A program made the translations under genes and the position numbers. From Kribbella flavida DSM 17836 (GTDB lineage: Bacteria; Actinomycetota; Actinomycetes; Propionibacteriales; Kribbellaceae), in the NCBI RefSeq assembly GCF_000024345.1, contig NC_013729.1, forward strand, positions 2,666,001 through 2,730,000: DNA of 64,000 nt. The letters run 5' to 3'. How positions within the stretch are numbered: the stretch's first letter is position 1; each line of letters begins with the position of its first letter. Positions 32,057 to 40,370 of this stretch are shown in pieces. The notes under the pieces are model-generated. The model worked only from the letters and a program-made list of their open reading frames with translations. It had not been told where the DNA came from and ran no database searches.

Positions 32057-34831
32057 TCAGGCGCCGGCGCCCTCCTGCTTCACGCCGGCGACCGCGGTCG
32101 GGTCGTCGATGCGGTACTTGCGGGCGGCCTCGGCGGCCACCTCGCGCTTGACGTCCCCGCGCTTGGCCAGGATCTCCAGGGTGGCGACCACGATCGACTC
32201 GGCGTCGACGTGGAAGTGCCGGCGCGCCGCGGCGCGGGTGTCGGCCAGGCCCCAGCCGTCGGTGCCGAGCGAGGTGTAGTCGTTCGGGACCCAGCGCGAG
32301 ATCTGGTCCTGCACCGCGCGCATGAAGTCGCTGACCGCGACGACCGGACCCTTGGTGTCCTTCAGCTGCTCGGTGACGAACGGAACCCGCTCGTCCTCGT
32401 CCGGGTGCAGCAGGTTGTACTCCTCCGCGGCGATGGCGTCGCGGCGCAGCTCGTTCCACGAGGTGACCGACCAGATGTCGGCGGCCACCGAGTACTGCTC
32501 GGCAAGGATCTGCTGGGCCTTGCGGACCCACGGCAGCGCCACGCCGGACCCGAGCAGCTGCACCCGCGGCACGTCGTCGCCCTCGGCGGTCTCGTACTCG
32601 CTGAACAGGTACATGCCCTTGAGCAGCGCCGCGACGTCGAGGTTCTCCGGTTCCGCGGGCTGTGGCACCGGCTCGTTGTAGACGGTCAGGTAGTAGAAGA
32701 CGTCCTCGCCGAACGGCGCGGACTCGTCCAGCCCGTAGCCGTACATCCGGCGCAGGCCGTCCTTGACGATGTGCGCCACCTCGTAGGCGAAGCCCGGGTC
32801 GTAGTGCACGGCCGCCGGGTTCGTCGAGGCGAGCAGCGGCGAGTGCCCGTCGGCGTGCTGCAGGCCCTCACCGGTCAGCGTCGTCCGGCCGGCGGTCGCG
32901 CCGATCAGGAAGCCGCGGCCGAGCTGGTCGCCCAGCGCCCAGAGCTGGTCGCCGGTGCGCTGGAACCCGAACATCGAGTAGAAGATGTAGAACGGGATCA
33001 TCGGCTCGCCGTGCGTCGCGTACGCCGTACCGGCGGCGATCATCGAGCCCATCGCACCGGCCTCGCTGATGCCCTCGTGCAGCAGCTGGCCCTTCTCGGA
33101 CTCCTTGTACGACAGCAGCAGCTCGCGGTCGACCGACTCGTAGGTCTGCCCGTGCGGCGAGTAGATCTTCGCCGTCGGGAACATCGAGTCCATGCCGAAC
33201 GTGCGGTACTCGTCCGGCGCGATCGGCACGATCCGGTGCCCGATCTCCGGGTCCTTCATCAGGTCGCGGAACAGCCGCACCAGCGCCATCGTGGTGGCCA
33301 CCGGTGTCTTCTCGCTGCCCTTGCTGAGCGGCTTGTAGACGGCGTCACCAGGCAGCTTCAGCGTCGTCTTCGGCGCCACCCGCCGCTCGGGCAGGAAACC
33401 GCCGAGCTGCTGGCGCCGCTCCATCATGTACTGGTACTCCGGCGAGTCGGTGCCGGGGTGGAAGTACGGCGGGTTGTAGGCGTCCTCGAGGTCCTTGTCC
33501 TCGATCGGCAGGTAGAGCCGGTCGCGGAACAGCTTCAGGTCGTCCGAGGTCAGCTTCTTCATCTGGTGGGTCGCGTTGCGGCCCTCCAGCGCCTCGATCG
33601 TCCAGCCCTTGATGGTCTGGGCCAGGATCACCGTCGGCTGGCCGACGTGTTCGGTGGCGCTCTTGAACGCGGCGTACACCTTGCGGTAGTCGTGGCCGCC
33701 GCGGGGCAGCTTGCGCAGGTCCTCGTCGGACAGGTTGCGGACCATCGCCTGCAGCCGCTGGTCGCCACCGAAGAAGTTGTTCCGGATGTACTCGCCGGAC
33801 TCCACCGAGTAGGTCTGGAACTGGCCGTCCGGGGTGGTGTTCATCTTGTTCACCAGCGCGCCGTCGTGGTCCTGCGCCAGCAGCGCGTCCCACTCGCGGC
33901 CCCAGATCACCTTGATCACGTTCCAGCCGGCGCCGCGGAAGAACGCCTCCAGCTCCTGGATCACCTTGCCGTTGCCACGGACCGGGCCGTCCAGCTGCTG
34001 CAGGTTGCAGTTGATCACGAACGTGAGGTTGTCGAGCTCCTCGCGGGCGGCCAGGCCGATCGCGCCGAGCGACTCCGGCTCACCCATCTCGCCGTCACCG
34101 AGGAAGGCCCAGGTGTGCTGCTGGGAGGTGTCCTTGATGCCGCGGTTGTGCAGGTACCGGTTGAACCGGGCCTGGTAGATCGAGTCCAGCGCGGCCAGTC
34201 CCATGGAGACCGTGGGGTACTCCCAGAAGTCCGGCATCAGCCGCGGGTGCGGGTACGACGACAGGCCCTGCTGCGGGCCGCGGGAGACCTCCTGGCGGAA
34301 CCCGTCCAGCTGGTCGGCCGACAGCCGGCCCTCGAGGAAGGCGCGCGCGTAGATACCGGGGGAGGCGTGGCCCTGGATGAAGATCTGGTCGCCGCCGCCC
34401 GGGTGGTCCTTGCCCCGGAAGAAGTGGTTGAACCCGACCTCGTACAGGCTCGCCGCGGACTGGTAGGTGGCGATGTGGCCGCCGACCTCCAGGCCCTTGC
34501 GGTTGGCCTTGCTCACCATCACCGCGGCGTTCCACCGGATGAAGGCCCGGATCCGCCGTTCGATGTGCTCGTCACCGGGGAACCACGGCTCGCGCTCGGG
34601 CGGGATCGAGTTGATGTAGTCGGTGCTCCGCAGCGCGGGGACGCCGACCTGCCGCTCCCGGGCCCGCTCGATCAGCTTGAGCATCAGGTAACGCGCGCGC
34701 GACTTGCCGCGCTCGTCCAGCACGGCGTCGAGCGACTCGACCCACTCGCGTGTCTCGTCGGGGTCGATGTCGGGGAGCTGGGTCGGCATCCCCTCGGTGA
34801 TGATGGCTGGTGGTTCGTGTCCGGAAGCCAC
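32057..34831 (-). CDS. aceE: Pyruvate dehydrogenase E1 component, homodimeric type
   Basis: A 924-residue protein starting at ATG 34831, the full length for single-chain E1. [20 protein letters not shown] followed about 20 residues later by [16 protein letters not shown] is the thiamine diphosphate motif (GDG...NN-like). [20 protein letters not shown] and [18 protein letters not shown] belong to the transketolase-like middle domain. It decarboxylates pyruvate and passes acetyl to the E2 lipoyl domain, feeding acetyl-CoA. It is divergent from the DUF3052/AhpE pair, the arrangement also known around aceE (Rv2241) in Mycobacterium tuberculosis. Confidence 0.96.
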   Translation of the reverse strand: MASGHEPPAIITEGMPTQLPDIDPDETREWVESLDAVLDERGKSRARYLMLKLIERARERQVGVPALRSTDYINSIPPEREPWFPGDEHIERRIRAFIRWNAAVMVSKANRKGLEVGGHIATYQSAASLYEVGFNHFFRGKDHPGGGDQIFIQGHASPGIYARAFLEGRLSADQLDGFRQEVSRGPQQGLSSYPHPRLMPDFWEYPTVSMGLAALDSIYQARFNRYLHNRGIKDTSQQHTWAFLGDGEMGEPESLGAIGLAAREELDNLTFVINCNLQQLDGPVRGNGKVIQELEAFFRGAGWNVIKVIWGREWDALLAQDHDGALVNKMNTTPDGQFQTYSVESGEYIRNNFFGGDQRLQAMVRNLSDEDLRKLPRGGHDYRKVYAAFKSATEHVGQPTVILAQTIKGWTIEALEGRNATHQMKKLTSDDLKLFRDRLYLPIEDKDLEDAYNPPYFHPGTDSPEYQYMMERRQQLGGFLPERRVAPKTTLKLPGDAVYKPLSKGSEKTPVATTMALVRLFRDLMKDPEIGHRIVPIAPDEYRTFGMDSMFPTAKIYSPHGQTYESVDRELLLSYKESEKGQLLHEGISEAGAMGSMIAAGTAYATHGEPMIPFYIFYSMFGFQRTGDQLWALGDQLGRGFLIGATAGRTTLTGEGLQHADGHSPLLASTNPAAVHYDPGFAYEVAHIVKDGLRRMYGYGLDESAPFGEDVFYYLTVYNEPVPQPAEPENLDVAALLKGMYLFSEYETAEGDDVPRVQLLGSGVALPWVRKAQQILAEQYSVAADIWSVTSWNELRRDAIAAEEYNLLHPDEDERVPFVTEQLKDTKGPVVAVSDFMRAVQDQISRWVPNDYTSLGTDGWGLADTRAAARRHFHVDAESIVVATLEILAKRGDVKREVAAEAARKYRIDDPTAVAGVKQEGAGA

Positions 34832-34941
34832 GGTGTCCTGCCGTTCTGTCTAGTAGGTCCTCCAAGTAATCCTGTCACCTGTTCGGAATGCGTTCTACTT
34901 CGCGTCCCTTCCGGCGCAGGTTCCGGTCCCGACCGCTGGGT

Positions 34942-34985
34942 CATACCGGACACGAACAGTCTGCGGCACGCGCATACCGGACACG
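34942..34985. promoter_or_regulatory. Direct repeats in the aceE/DUF3052 divergent region
   Basis: CATACCGGACACG occurs at 34942-34954 and at 34973-34985, 31 bp (three helical turns) apart. The region lies between the divergent aceE and DUF3052 starts. Such exact repeats suggest a regulator site; the protein is unknown. Confidence 0.45.
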
Positions 34986-35085
34986 CCACGGAACCCTCGT
35001 GCATACTTGCGCGACGCGGTAGGCCACGATGGACTACTGCTACTGACGCCTACCCCCGGGTTGCGGGGACGACGGAGGAGGACAC

Positions 35086-35532
35086 GTGAGCGCGACCGCG
35101 GACCACGCGGACGGCAAGAGCGGCGAGCCGAACATGGCGAGCCGGCTCGGCTTGGAGAGCGGCTGGGTCGTGCAGGAGCTCGGCTACGACGAGGACTGCG
35201 ACGACGCCCTTCGCGACGCCATCCAGGAAGTGACCGGCGAACCGTTCGTCGGCGACGACACCGATGACGTCGTGGACGTCGTCCTGCTCTGGTTCCGGGA
35301 GGACGACGGCGACCTCGTGGACGCGCTGTTCGACGTCCTGACCGACCTCAAGGCCGGCGGCGTCGTGTGGCTGATGACGCCCAAGGTGGGCCGGGACGGC
35401 TACGTCGACGCCAGCGACATCGCCGAGGCGGCACCGACCGCCGGGCTGTCGACGACCAGCAGCCTGACTGTCACCGACGACTGGGCCGCGACCAAACTGG
35501 TGATGCCGAAGTCGCCACGAGTCAAGAAGTGA
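35086..35532 (+). CDS. DUF3052 family protein
   Basis: A 148-residue acidic protein starting at GTG 35086 after GGAGGAGGAC. MASRLGLESGWVVQELGYDED and VVDVVLLWFREDDGDLVDALFD are typical of DUF3052, an actinobacterial family encoded near aceE and ahpE. A second possible start is at MASRLG. Its function is unassigned. The stop overlaps the peroxiredoxin start as GTGA, so the two are translated together. Confidence 0.88.
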   Translation: MSATADHADGKSGEPNMASRLGLESGWVVQELGYDEDCDDALRDAIQEVTGEPFVGDDTDDVVDVVLLWFREDDGDLVDALFDVLTDLKAGGVVWLMTPKVGRDGYVDASDIAEAAPTAGLSTTSSLTVTDDWAATKLVMPKSPRVKK

Positions 35533-36008
35533 GCCCCGCTGCCGTCCCCGTGGTCGGCAGCCTGGCTCCGGACTTCACCGCACGCACCCAGCACGGTGAA
35601 CCGGTGCGGCTCTCGGACCTCCGGGGGCGGCGGCCGGTCGTCGTGGTGTTCTACCCGTACGCCTTCAGCCGGGTCTGCACCAGTGAACTGGGTGCGCTGC
35701 GGGACCGGCCCGACCTGCTCGCCGCGGCCGAGTTCCTGGCCGTGTCCTGCGACCCGATGTTCACCCTGCGCGCGTACGCCGAGGCGGAGCGGCTGGAGTT
35801 CGCGCTGCTCAGCGACTTCTGGCCGCACGGCGCGATCGCCTCGTCGTACGGGGTGTTCGATGCCGACCGCGGCTGCGCGCTGCGCGGCACCTTCGTGATC
35901 GATCCCGACGGGGTCGTGCGGTGGTCGGTGGTCAACCCGAACGCCGACGCGCGGGACCCCGACGACTACGCCCGGGCCCTGGCCGAACTGGGGTGCGGAC
36001 TCGGGTAA
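35529..36008 (+). CDS. Peroxiredoxin, AhpE-like (1-Cys type)
   Basis: A 159-residue protein from GTG 35529, overlapping the DUF3052 stop. VGSLAPDFTARTQHGEPVRL and FYPYAFSRVCTSELGALRD are peroxiredoxin motifs; the peroxidatic Cys50 sits in the position of AhpE FxGxCxxEL. SYGVFDADRGCALRGTFVID completes the fold; the only other Cys that could resolve are in SCDP and RGCA. It reduces hydroperoxides in the cytoplasm. Synteny with DUF3052 and aceE supports the AhpE assignment. Confidence 0.88.
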   Translation: MSPAAVPVVGSLAPDFTARTQHGEPVRLSDLRGRRPVVVVFYPYAFSRVCTSELGALRDRPDLLAAAEFLAVSCDPMFTLRAYAEAERLEFALLSDFWPHGAIASSYGVFDADRGCALRGTFVIDPDGVVRWSVVNPNADARDPDDYARALAELGCGLG

Positions 36009-36022
36009 ACTGCGTCGCTCCC

Positions 36023-36094
36023 GGGTGCTTAGCTCAGCGGTAGAGCGCTTCCCTTACAAGGAAGATGTCGGGGGTTCGATCCCCTCAGCACCCA
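36023..36094 (+). tRNA. tRNA-Val (anticodon UAC)
   Basis: A 72-base cloverleaf. Acceptor GGGTGCT (36023-36029) pairs with AGCACCC (36087-36093), followed by discriminator A36094. The D-arm is AGCTCAGCGGTAGAGC. The anticodon stem CTTCC/GGAAG holds loop CTTACAA with anticodon TAC. The T-arm GGGGG-TTCGATC-CCCTC has the invariant TTC. CCA is not encoded. Confidence 0.95.
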
Positions 36095-36390
36095 CCCTTT
36101 TCCCGCCGGTCGGCGACTTCTGGCCAGTCGGTCCGCCGGCCGTATCGTTGCGGCCGGACGCTCGTTGTTCACAGTGCCGGCGCTGACGGATTCTTAACCT
36201 TCGGGTGCCGGTAACGGACTCCTCCAGGCACCGCCGTGGCTGGTAGGGTTCACGGCTGTCGGTCGGCACGATGACGCACCGGGTCCGCCCGGTCACCCCG
36301 TCGCTCCGCCCGGCCGCAACGGGGCCTGTTCTGTCGGTGAGAGCGAGACGGGTATGCCCTGAGCCCGGCTCCGTCCAGTTGGGGAGGCGC
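36095..36390. other. Intergenic gap between tRNA-Val and the megasynthase locus
   Basis: About 300 bp. No long hairpin, no repeat of the tRNA 3' end and no integrase is seen. The stretch TTCTTAACCTTCGG around 36191 is comparatively AT-rich and may be a promoter area. Nothing else is recognisable. Confidence 0.4.
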
Positions 36391-36666
36391 GTGTCCGTGG
36401 GTCGCCGACTGGCTGGCGCCGCTGAGGTCCACCGGAGTGCTCGGCCTACCCCCGACCACCCTGTCCAGCCCTTCCCCGCCTGCCCGCCGGAGCTCGGCGG
36501 TTCCACGGACATCGCCGACGTGCTCGCTCGCCCGTGGACGGCGACCTCTGACAACTTCGCTTTCCCTCACCTGCACGCGGCCGCCGGCCGAACCACGGCC
36601 GGCGTACGGGCTGGTTTCAAGCCGGCGGTTCCGGCACAGAGTGATCCGGTGGGCACGCAGTGGTGA
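36391..36666 (+). CDS. Possible 91-residue protein coupled to the megasynthase
   Basis: GTG 36391 (or GTG 36397) follows GGGGAGG at 36381-36387. The frame ends in TGA at 36664-36666, which overlaps the GTG start of the large gene as GTGA, the junction seen in real operons in this window. The product is Pro/Ala/Arg-rich (ARPTPDHPVQPFPACPPEL), has no membrane segment and no known domain. It may be a small partner, a leader frame or chance. The coupling is the only positive evidence. Confidence 0.35.
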   Translation: MSVGRRLAGAAEVHRSARPTPDHPVQPFPACPPELGGSTDIADVLARPWTATSDNFAFPHLHAAAGRTTAGVRAGFKPAVPAQSDPVGTQW

Positions 36667-39600
36667 GGAACGGAGCGGACCGGCCGGCGATCAGCACCGG
36701 ACCGGCCCTGATGATCCCGGCCGGCTACCCCCGCGACCTGCCCAGCGCCCTGCTCCGGGCGGCCCGCGACTTCGGCACCGCCGGCGTCGTCGAGATCGGC
36801 CCCGACGGCCGCGAGACCCGCCTCGACTTCCCGATCCTGCTCGAGCTCGCGGCCCGCATCCTGGCCGGCCTGCGCGCCAACGGTGTCCGGGCCGGCGACC
36901 CGGCGGTCGTGCACTGCACCGAGCCGGTCGGCTTCTTCGCCGCGTTCTGGGCCTGCACGCTCGGCGGCATCCGCCCGCTGCTGATCGGCCCGTCCCCGGC
37001 CGGCGACCGCTCCGAGGAGGGCCGCGAGCGGCTCCGCAAGGTCACTGACCTGCTCGGCTGGACCGTGCTGATCGGCCGGCCCACCGACCTACCCGACGAC
37101 CTCGGCCTGCCGGTGCTCGACCCGGACGCCCTGGCCGGTCACGAGCCGACGTCGGACTTCCACCGCCCGGCGGCCGACGACGTCGCCGTGCTGATGATGT
37201 CCTCGGGCAGCAGCACCGGTACGCCGAAGATCATCCAGCTGACCCACCGCGGCCTGGTCGAGTTCGCCGCCGGCACGCCCGCGATGCTGCCGGTCCGCCC
37301 CGGCCAGATCACGCTGAACTGGCTCCCGCTCGACCAGAGCGGCGCGTTCCTGCTGTACCACCTGCTGCCCGTCTTCACCGGCTGCACGAACATCCACGTC
37401 AGCACCGACTGGGTCCAGGCCGACCCGCTGCGCTGGCTCGACCTGATGGACCAGTACCGGGTCAACCACTCCTGGGCCCCGAACTTCGGCTACCGGCTCG
37501 TCACCGCCGCGATCGCCGGCGAACCCGAGCGGCACTGGGACCTGTCCGCGCTGCGCAGTCTGGTCAGCGGCGGCGAGCAGATCACCGTGCCGGTGATGAG
37601 CGAGTTCCTCCGGCTGACGAACCGCTTCGGCGTCGTACCGGAAACGTTTGTCGCCGCCTGGGGCATGACCGAGACCGTCACCGGCATCACCTTCGCCCGC
37701 CCCGGCCTCACCCCGAACGTGCACCGCGTCCGGATTCCCTCGACCGGCGTCGTCGAGTGGGTCGACCAGCGCGCCAACTCCGGCAAGGTCGCGGTCGCGC
37801 GCCCCGGCAAACCGCGCGCCGAGGCTCCCGGCGTCCTGAGCCTGGTCTCGGTCGGCGCCCCCGCACCCGGTACGACGGTCCGCATCGTCGGCCCGAACGG
37901 CGCCGTCCTGCCCGAGGGCCGGATCGGCCAGCTGCAGGTCGCCTCCGCCCGGGTGACGCCGGGCTACCTCGGCAACCCCGACGCCGACCGCGCCGCCTTC
38001 CCGGCCGGCAACTGGCCGGCCCGCAAGTGGCTGGCGACCGGCGACCAGGCGTTCATCACCGGCGGCCAGGTCGTCATCACCGGCCGGGACAGCGAACGCA
38101 TCGTGCTGAACGGCGAGACCCACTACGCCCACGCCGTCGAAGCCGTCGCCGCCGCCGTCCCCGGCGCCCCCGAAGGCCTGATCGCCGCCTGCGGCATCCC
38201 CGACCCCAGCACCGGCACCGACCGCCTGACGGTCTTCTACGCCCAGCTTCCCGAGCTCCGTCCCGGCTTGGCGGAGTCCATCCGCCTGGCTGTGCAGGAT
38301 CGTCTGGGTCTTGCAGCGCAGGTCGTCGGCGTGCCGCGGCAGCAGTTCCCGACCACCCCCGGCGGCAAGATCCTTCGGCCGCTGCTGAAGCAACGCTGGC
38401 TGGAGAGCACCTTCGACCCCGGCGATCAGCCGACCAAGCTCCTGCGCCCGGCACCGGCCGGCTCGCCCGCGTCCCAGCCGGCCCCCGGCAGGCCTTTGCC
38501 GCCCCAGGCGATCACCGGCCAGCCTTTGCCGCCTCAGCCGGCCACTGGGCAGCCCTCGCCGCCCCAGCCGTACGGCGGCCAGTCCTACCTCGGCCAGCCC
38601 GCCCCCGGTCAGCCGGTCGTCAACGCTCCCTCCCTGCCGCCCATCCCGTCGGCACCCACCGGCGACATCTCCAGCGACCCTTCCGAGGCCCCGGCCAATC
38701 CTCTGGAAGCCGCCGCCGGCGCCCTCGACACCACGCCCGCGGCCCCCGCCGACGACCACTCCGACGCCTTCGACGAGGACCCCAACGAGCGCACCACCGA
38801 ACTCCCGGTGGTCCGCCTCGCCTGGCGCCGCGAGATCAAGGACTCCATCCCGAAACCCCCCGAACGCCCCACCCTCGGCGCCGGCCGCCCACCCGCCGAC
38901 GCGCCTGTCACCCCGGTACAGCCGCCCGCCGCCCCCTCCCCGGACGACCTCACCACGCAGCCCGCGCCGAACGCGGCCGTCGAGACAACCGAGGACGGCC
39001 GTACTCCCCCCGACGGCCTGGACGTACTCGAGCCAGCGGATCACGTCGCCGCAGACCCCGAGCCGACCAGCACCCGCGCCTCCGACGAGGAGCGGCCCGT
39101 CGACGAGCCAGCTGCGAAGGAGTCCTCGGGGCGCACCGCCGAGCAGACCACGCTGCAGGCGACCGACGCAGGTGCCCCGGGAGATCTCTTCGCCGCGGAC
39201 GCGCCGGCAAATCGGCCGTCGTCAAGCGAAGAGGCCGCGTCCGACCTCGACACGTCGACCGCCGACGCCACGCTCCGACCGGCAACCGCCCACGCCGAGG
39301 CGACCTCAACGGAGGCGTCCGCCGTCACCGACTCGGAAGCCAGTACGGCCGCCCACGCCGACCCGATGCCCGACGAGGCAGTGGCGCCCGCTGCCACCCT
39401 CGACACGAACACCGCACCCGTCAGCGACCAGCCGCACGCTGACTCCGACAACGAGCCACACGCTGATGCCACCGCCGAGGTCACGGCCGCACCCGCCGCA
39501 GAAGCCACCAACACCGGCACAACGCTCGACACCGAAAAGCCTGCTGCGGCCCAAAGCACCACCTCGCCCCCGACCACCGACCCTGAGCCCACCGCGGACG

Positions 39601-40370
39601 CAGACTCGGACACCGGTACGACGACCGAGCCCGCCCCGGCACCGGACGCTGCCGCCTCCCTCGACGCGACCGCTACGTCCACCCCGGTCGACGACACCAC
39701 CGACGCCTCGCTCGCCGACCTCCGCCCAGAAGCAGCGACCGCGCACCGAACCGCGGGTCCCCAGTCGGCCGATGCCGCCGCCGCAGAGAAGGCGACTGCC
39801 CAGACGACCGACGACGCCGCCAACTCGACCGCGGACGTCGACGCGCCCACAGACCCTGCCGCCGACCGTGCGGCAACCGTCGACCCCGGCAAGGACGCAT
39901 CCGCCCCCGCGGTCATCGCCGAACCCGCGCAGACTGACCAGCCGGGTGAGGACCCCGCCACCGCCGGGATCGACCCGCAGATCACCGCCGGGATCGACCC
40001 GCACGCCACCGCCGTACCCGTCGGCGATCCGGATACGACCGCGAACACCGGCACCTCGGATGCAACCGCCGACATCGGCAAGGTCGAGGCAGCCGACTCG
40101 AACGTCTCCGCCGGGACGAAGCAGACTGCCGACCAGCCCTCCGGCGAAATTCCCACCGCCGAGCTCGACCCGCGCGCGTCGACGCCCGCCGTACCCGGCA
40201 CGGACTCCGCCGACCTGGACGCAGCGAGCAGCACCGTCGAGCCCAAGGCCACCGATTCCGCCGCCGGCATTGACGACGAGCAGCCTGTCCCTGCGGTTGC
40301 CGGGCTCTGCCACCGACGAGGTCAACTCGCCTGCTGCGACGACCGTGGTACCCGACGCGGACGCTGCTGA
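36660..40370 (+). CDS. Giant NRPS/PKS-like protein, N-terminal part: acyl-AMP ligase plus low-complexity linker
   Basis: GTG at 36660 or 36663 starts an acyl/AMP ligase of about 580 residues. VLMMSSGSSTGTPKIIQLTH is the phosphate loop. AAWGMTETVTGITF and WLATGDQAFITGGQVVITGR follow, and LNGETHYAHAVEAV resembles the hinge region of fatty-acyl-AMP-ligase-like loading domains. Then comes a Pro/Gln-rich part (repeats of GQPLPPQP type, 38470-38640). About 550 residues of Ala/Thr/Asp/Glu/Pro-rich sequence follow, and the frame stops at 40370. The same composition and sense continue in the +1 frame from 40303, because the G run at 40302-40304 has one G too many. I read this and the next entry as one gene of 3,973 codons. 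Confidence 0.8.
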   Translation: MVRNGADRPAISTGPALMIPAGYPRDLPSALLRAARDFGTAGVVEIGPDGRETRLDFPILLELAARILAGLRANGVRAGDPAVVHCTEPVGFFAAFWACTLGGIRPLLIGPSPAGDRSEEGRERLRKVTDLLGWTVLIGRPTDLPDDLGLPVLDPDALAGHEPTSDFHRPAADDVAVLMMSSGSSTGTPKIIQLTHRGLVEFAAGTPAMLPVRPGQITLNWLPLDQSGAFLLYHLLPVFTGCTNIHVSTDWVQADPLRWLDLMDQYRVNHSWAPNFGYRLVTAAIAGEPERHWDLSALRSLVSGGEQITVPVMSEFLRLTNRFGVVPETFVAAWGMTETVTGITFARPGLTPNVHRVRIPSTGVVEWVDQRANSGKVAVARPGKPRAEAPGVLSLVSVGAPAPGTTVRIVGPNGAVLPEGRIGQLQVASARVTPGYLGNPDADRAAFPAGNWPARKWLATGDQAFITGGQVVITGRDSERIVLNGETHYAHAVEAVAAAVPGAPEGLIAACGIPDPSTGTDRLTVFYAQLPELRPGLAESIRLAVQDRLGLAAQVVGVPRQQFPTTPGGKILRPLLKQRWLESTFDPGDQPTKLLRPAPAGSPASQPAPGRPLPPQAITGQPLPPQPATGQPSPPQPYGGQSYLGQPAPGQPVVNAPSLPPIPSAPTGDISSDPSEAPANPLEAAAGALDTTPAAPADDHSDAFDEDPNERTTELPVVRLAWRREIKDSIPKPPERPTLGAGRPPADAPVTPVQPPAAPSPDDLTTQPAPNAAVETTEDGRTPPDGLDVLEPADHVAADPEPTSTRASDEERPVDEPAAKESSGRTAEQTTLQATDAGAPGDLFAADAPANRPSSSEEAASDLDTSTADATLRPATAHAEATSTEASAVTDSEASTAAHADPMPDEAVAPAATLDTNTAPVSDQPHADSDNEPHADATAEVTAAPAAEATNTGTTLDTEKPAAAQSTTSPPTTDPEPTADADSDTGTTTEPAPAPDAAASLDATATSTPVDDTTDASLADLRPEAATAHRTAGPQSADAAAAEKATAQTTDDAANSTADVDAPTDPAADRAATVDPGKDASAPAVIAEPAQTDQPGEDPATAGIDPQITAGIDPHATAVPVGDPDTTANTGTSDATADIGKVEAADSNVSAGTKQTADQPSGEIPTAELDPRASTPAVPGTDSADLDAASSTVEPKATDSAAGIDDEQPVPAVAGLCHRRGQLACCDDRGTRRGRC

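Noticed and set aside
36023..36094. tRNA-Val as attachment site of an integrated element carrying the megasynthase
   Set aside because: By eye no second copy of the tRNA 3' end, no integrase and no composition change were found up to 49 kb.
39172..40300. Plus-strand frame ahead of 40303 read as the N-terminus of the KS protein
   Set aside because: That stretch is Pro/Arg/Thr-rich shadow of the acidic linker in the other frame. Linker sense only enters this frame at 40303.
40302..40304. Programmed +1 frameshift in the megasynthase
   Set aside because: No slippery heptamer, no rare codon and no clear pausing structure is seen. A plain one-base insertion is simpler.
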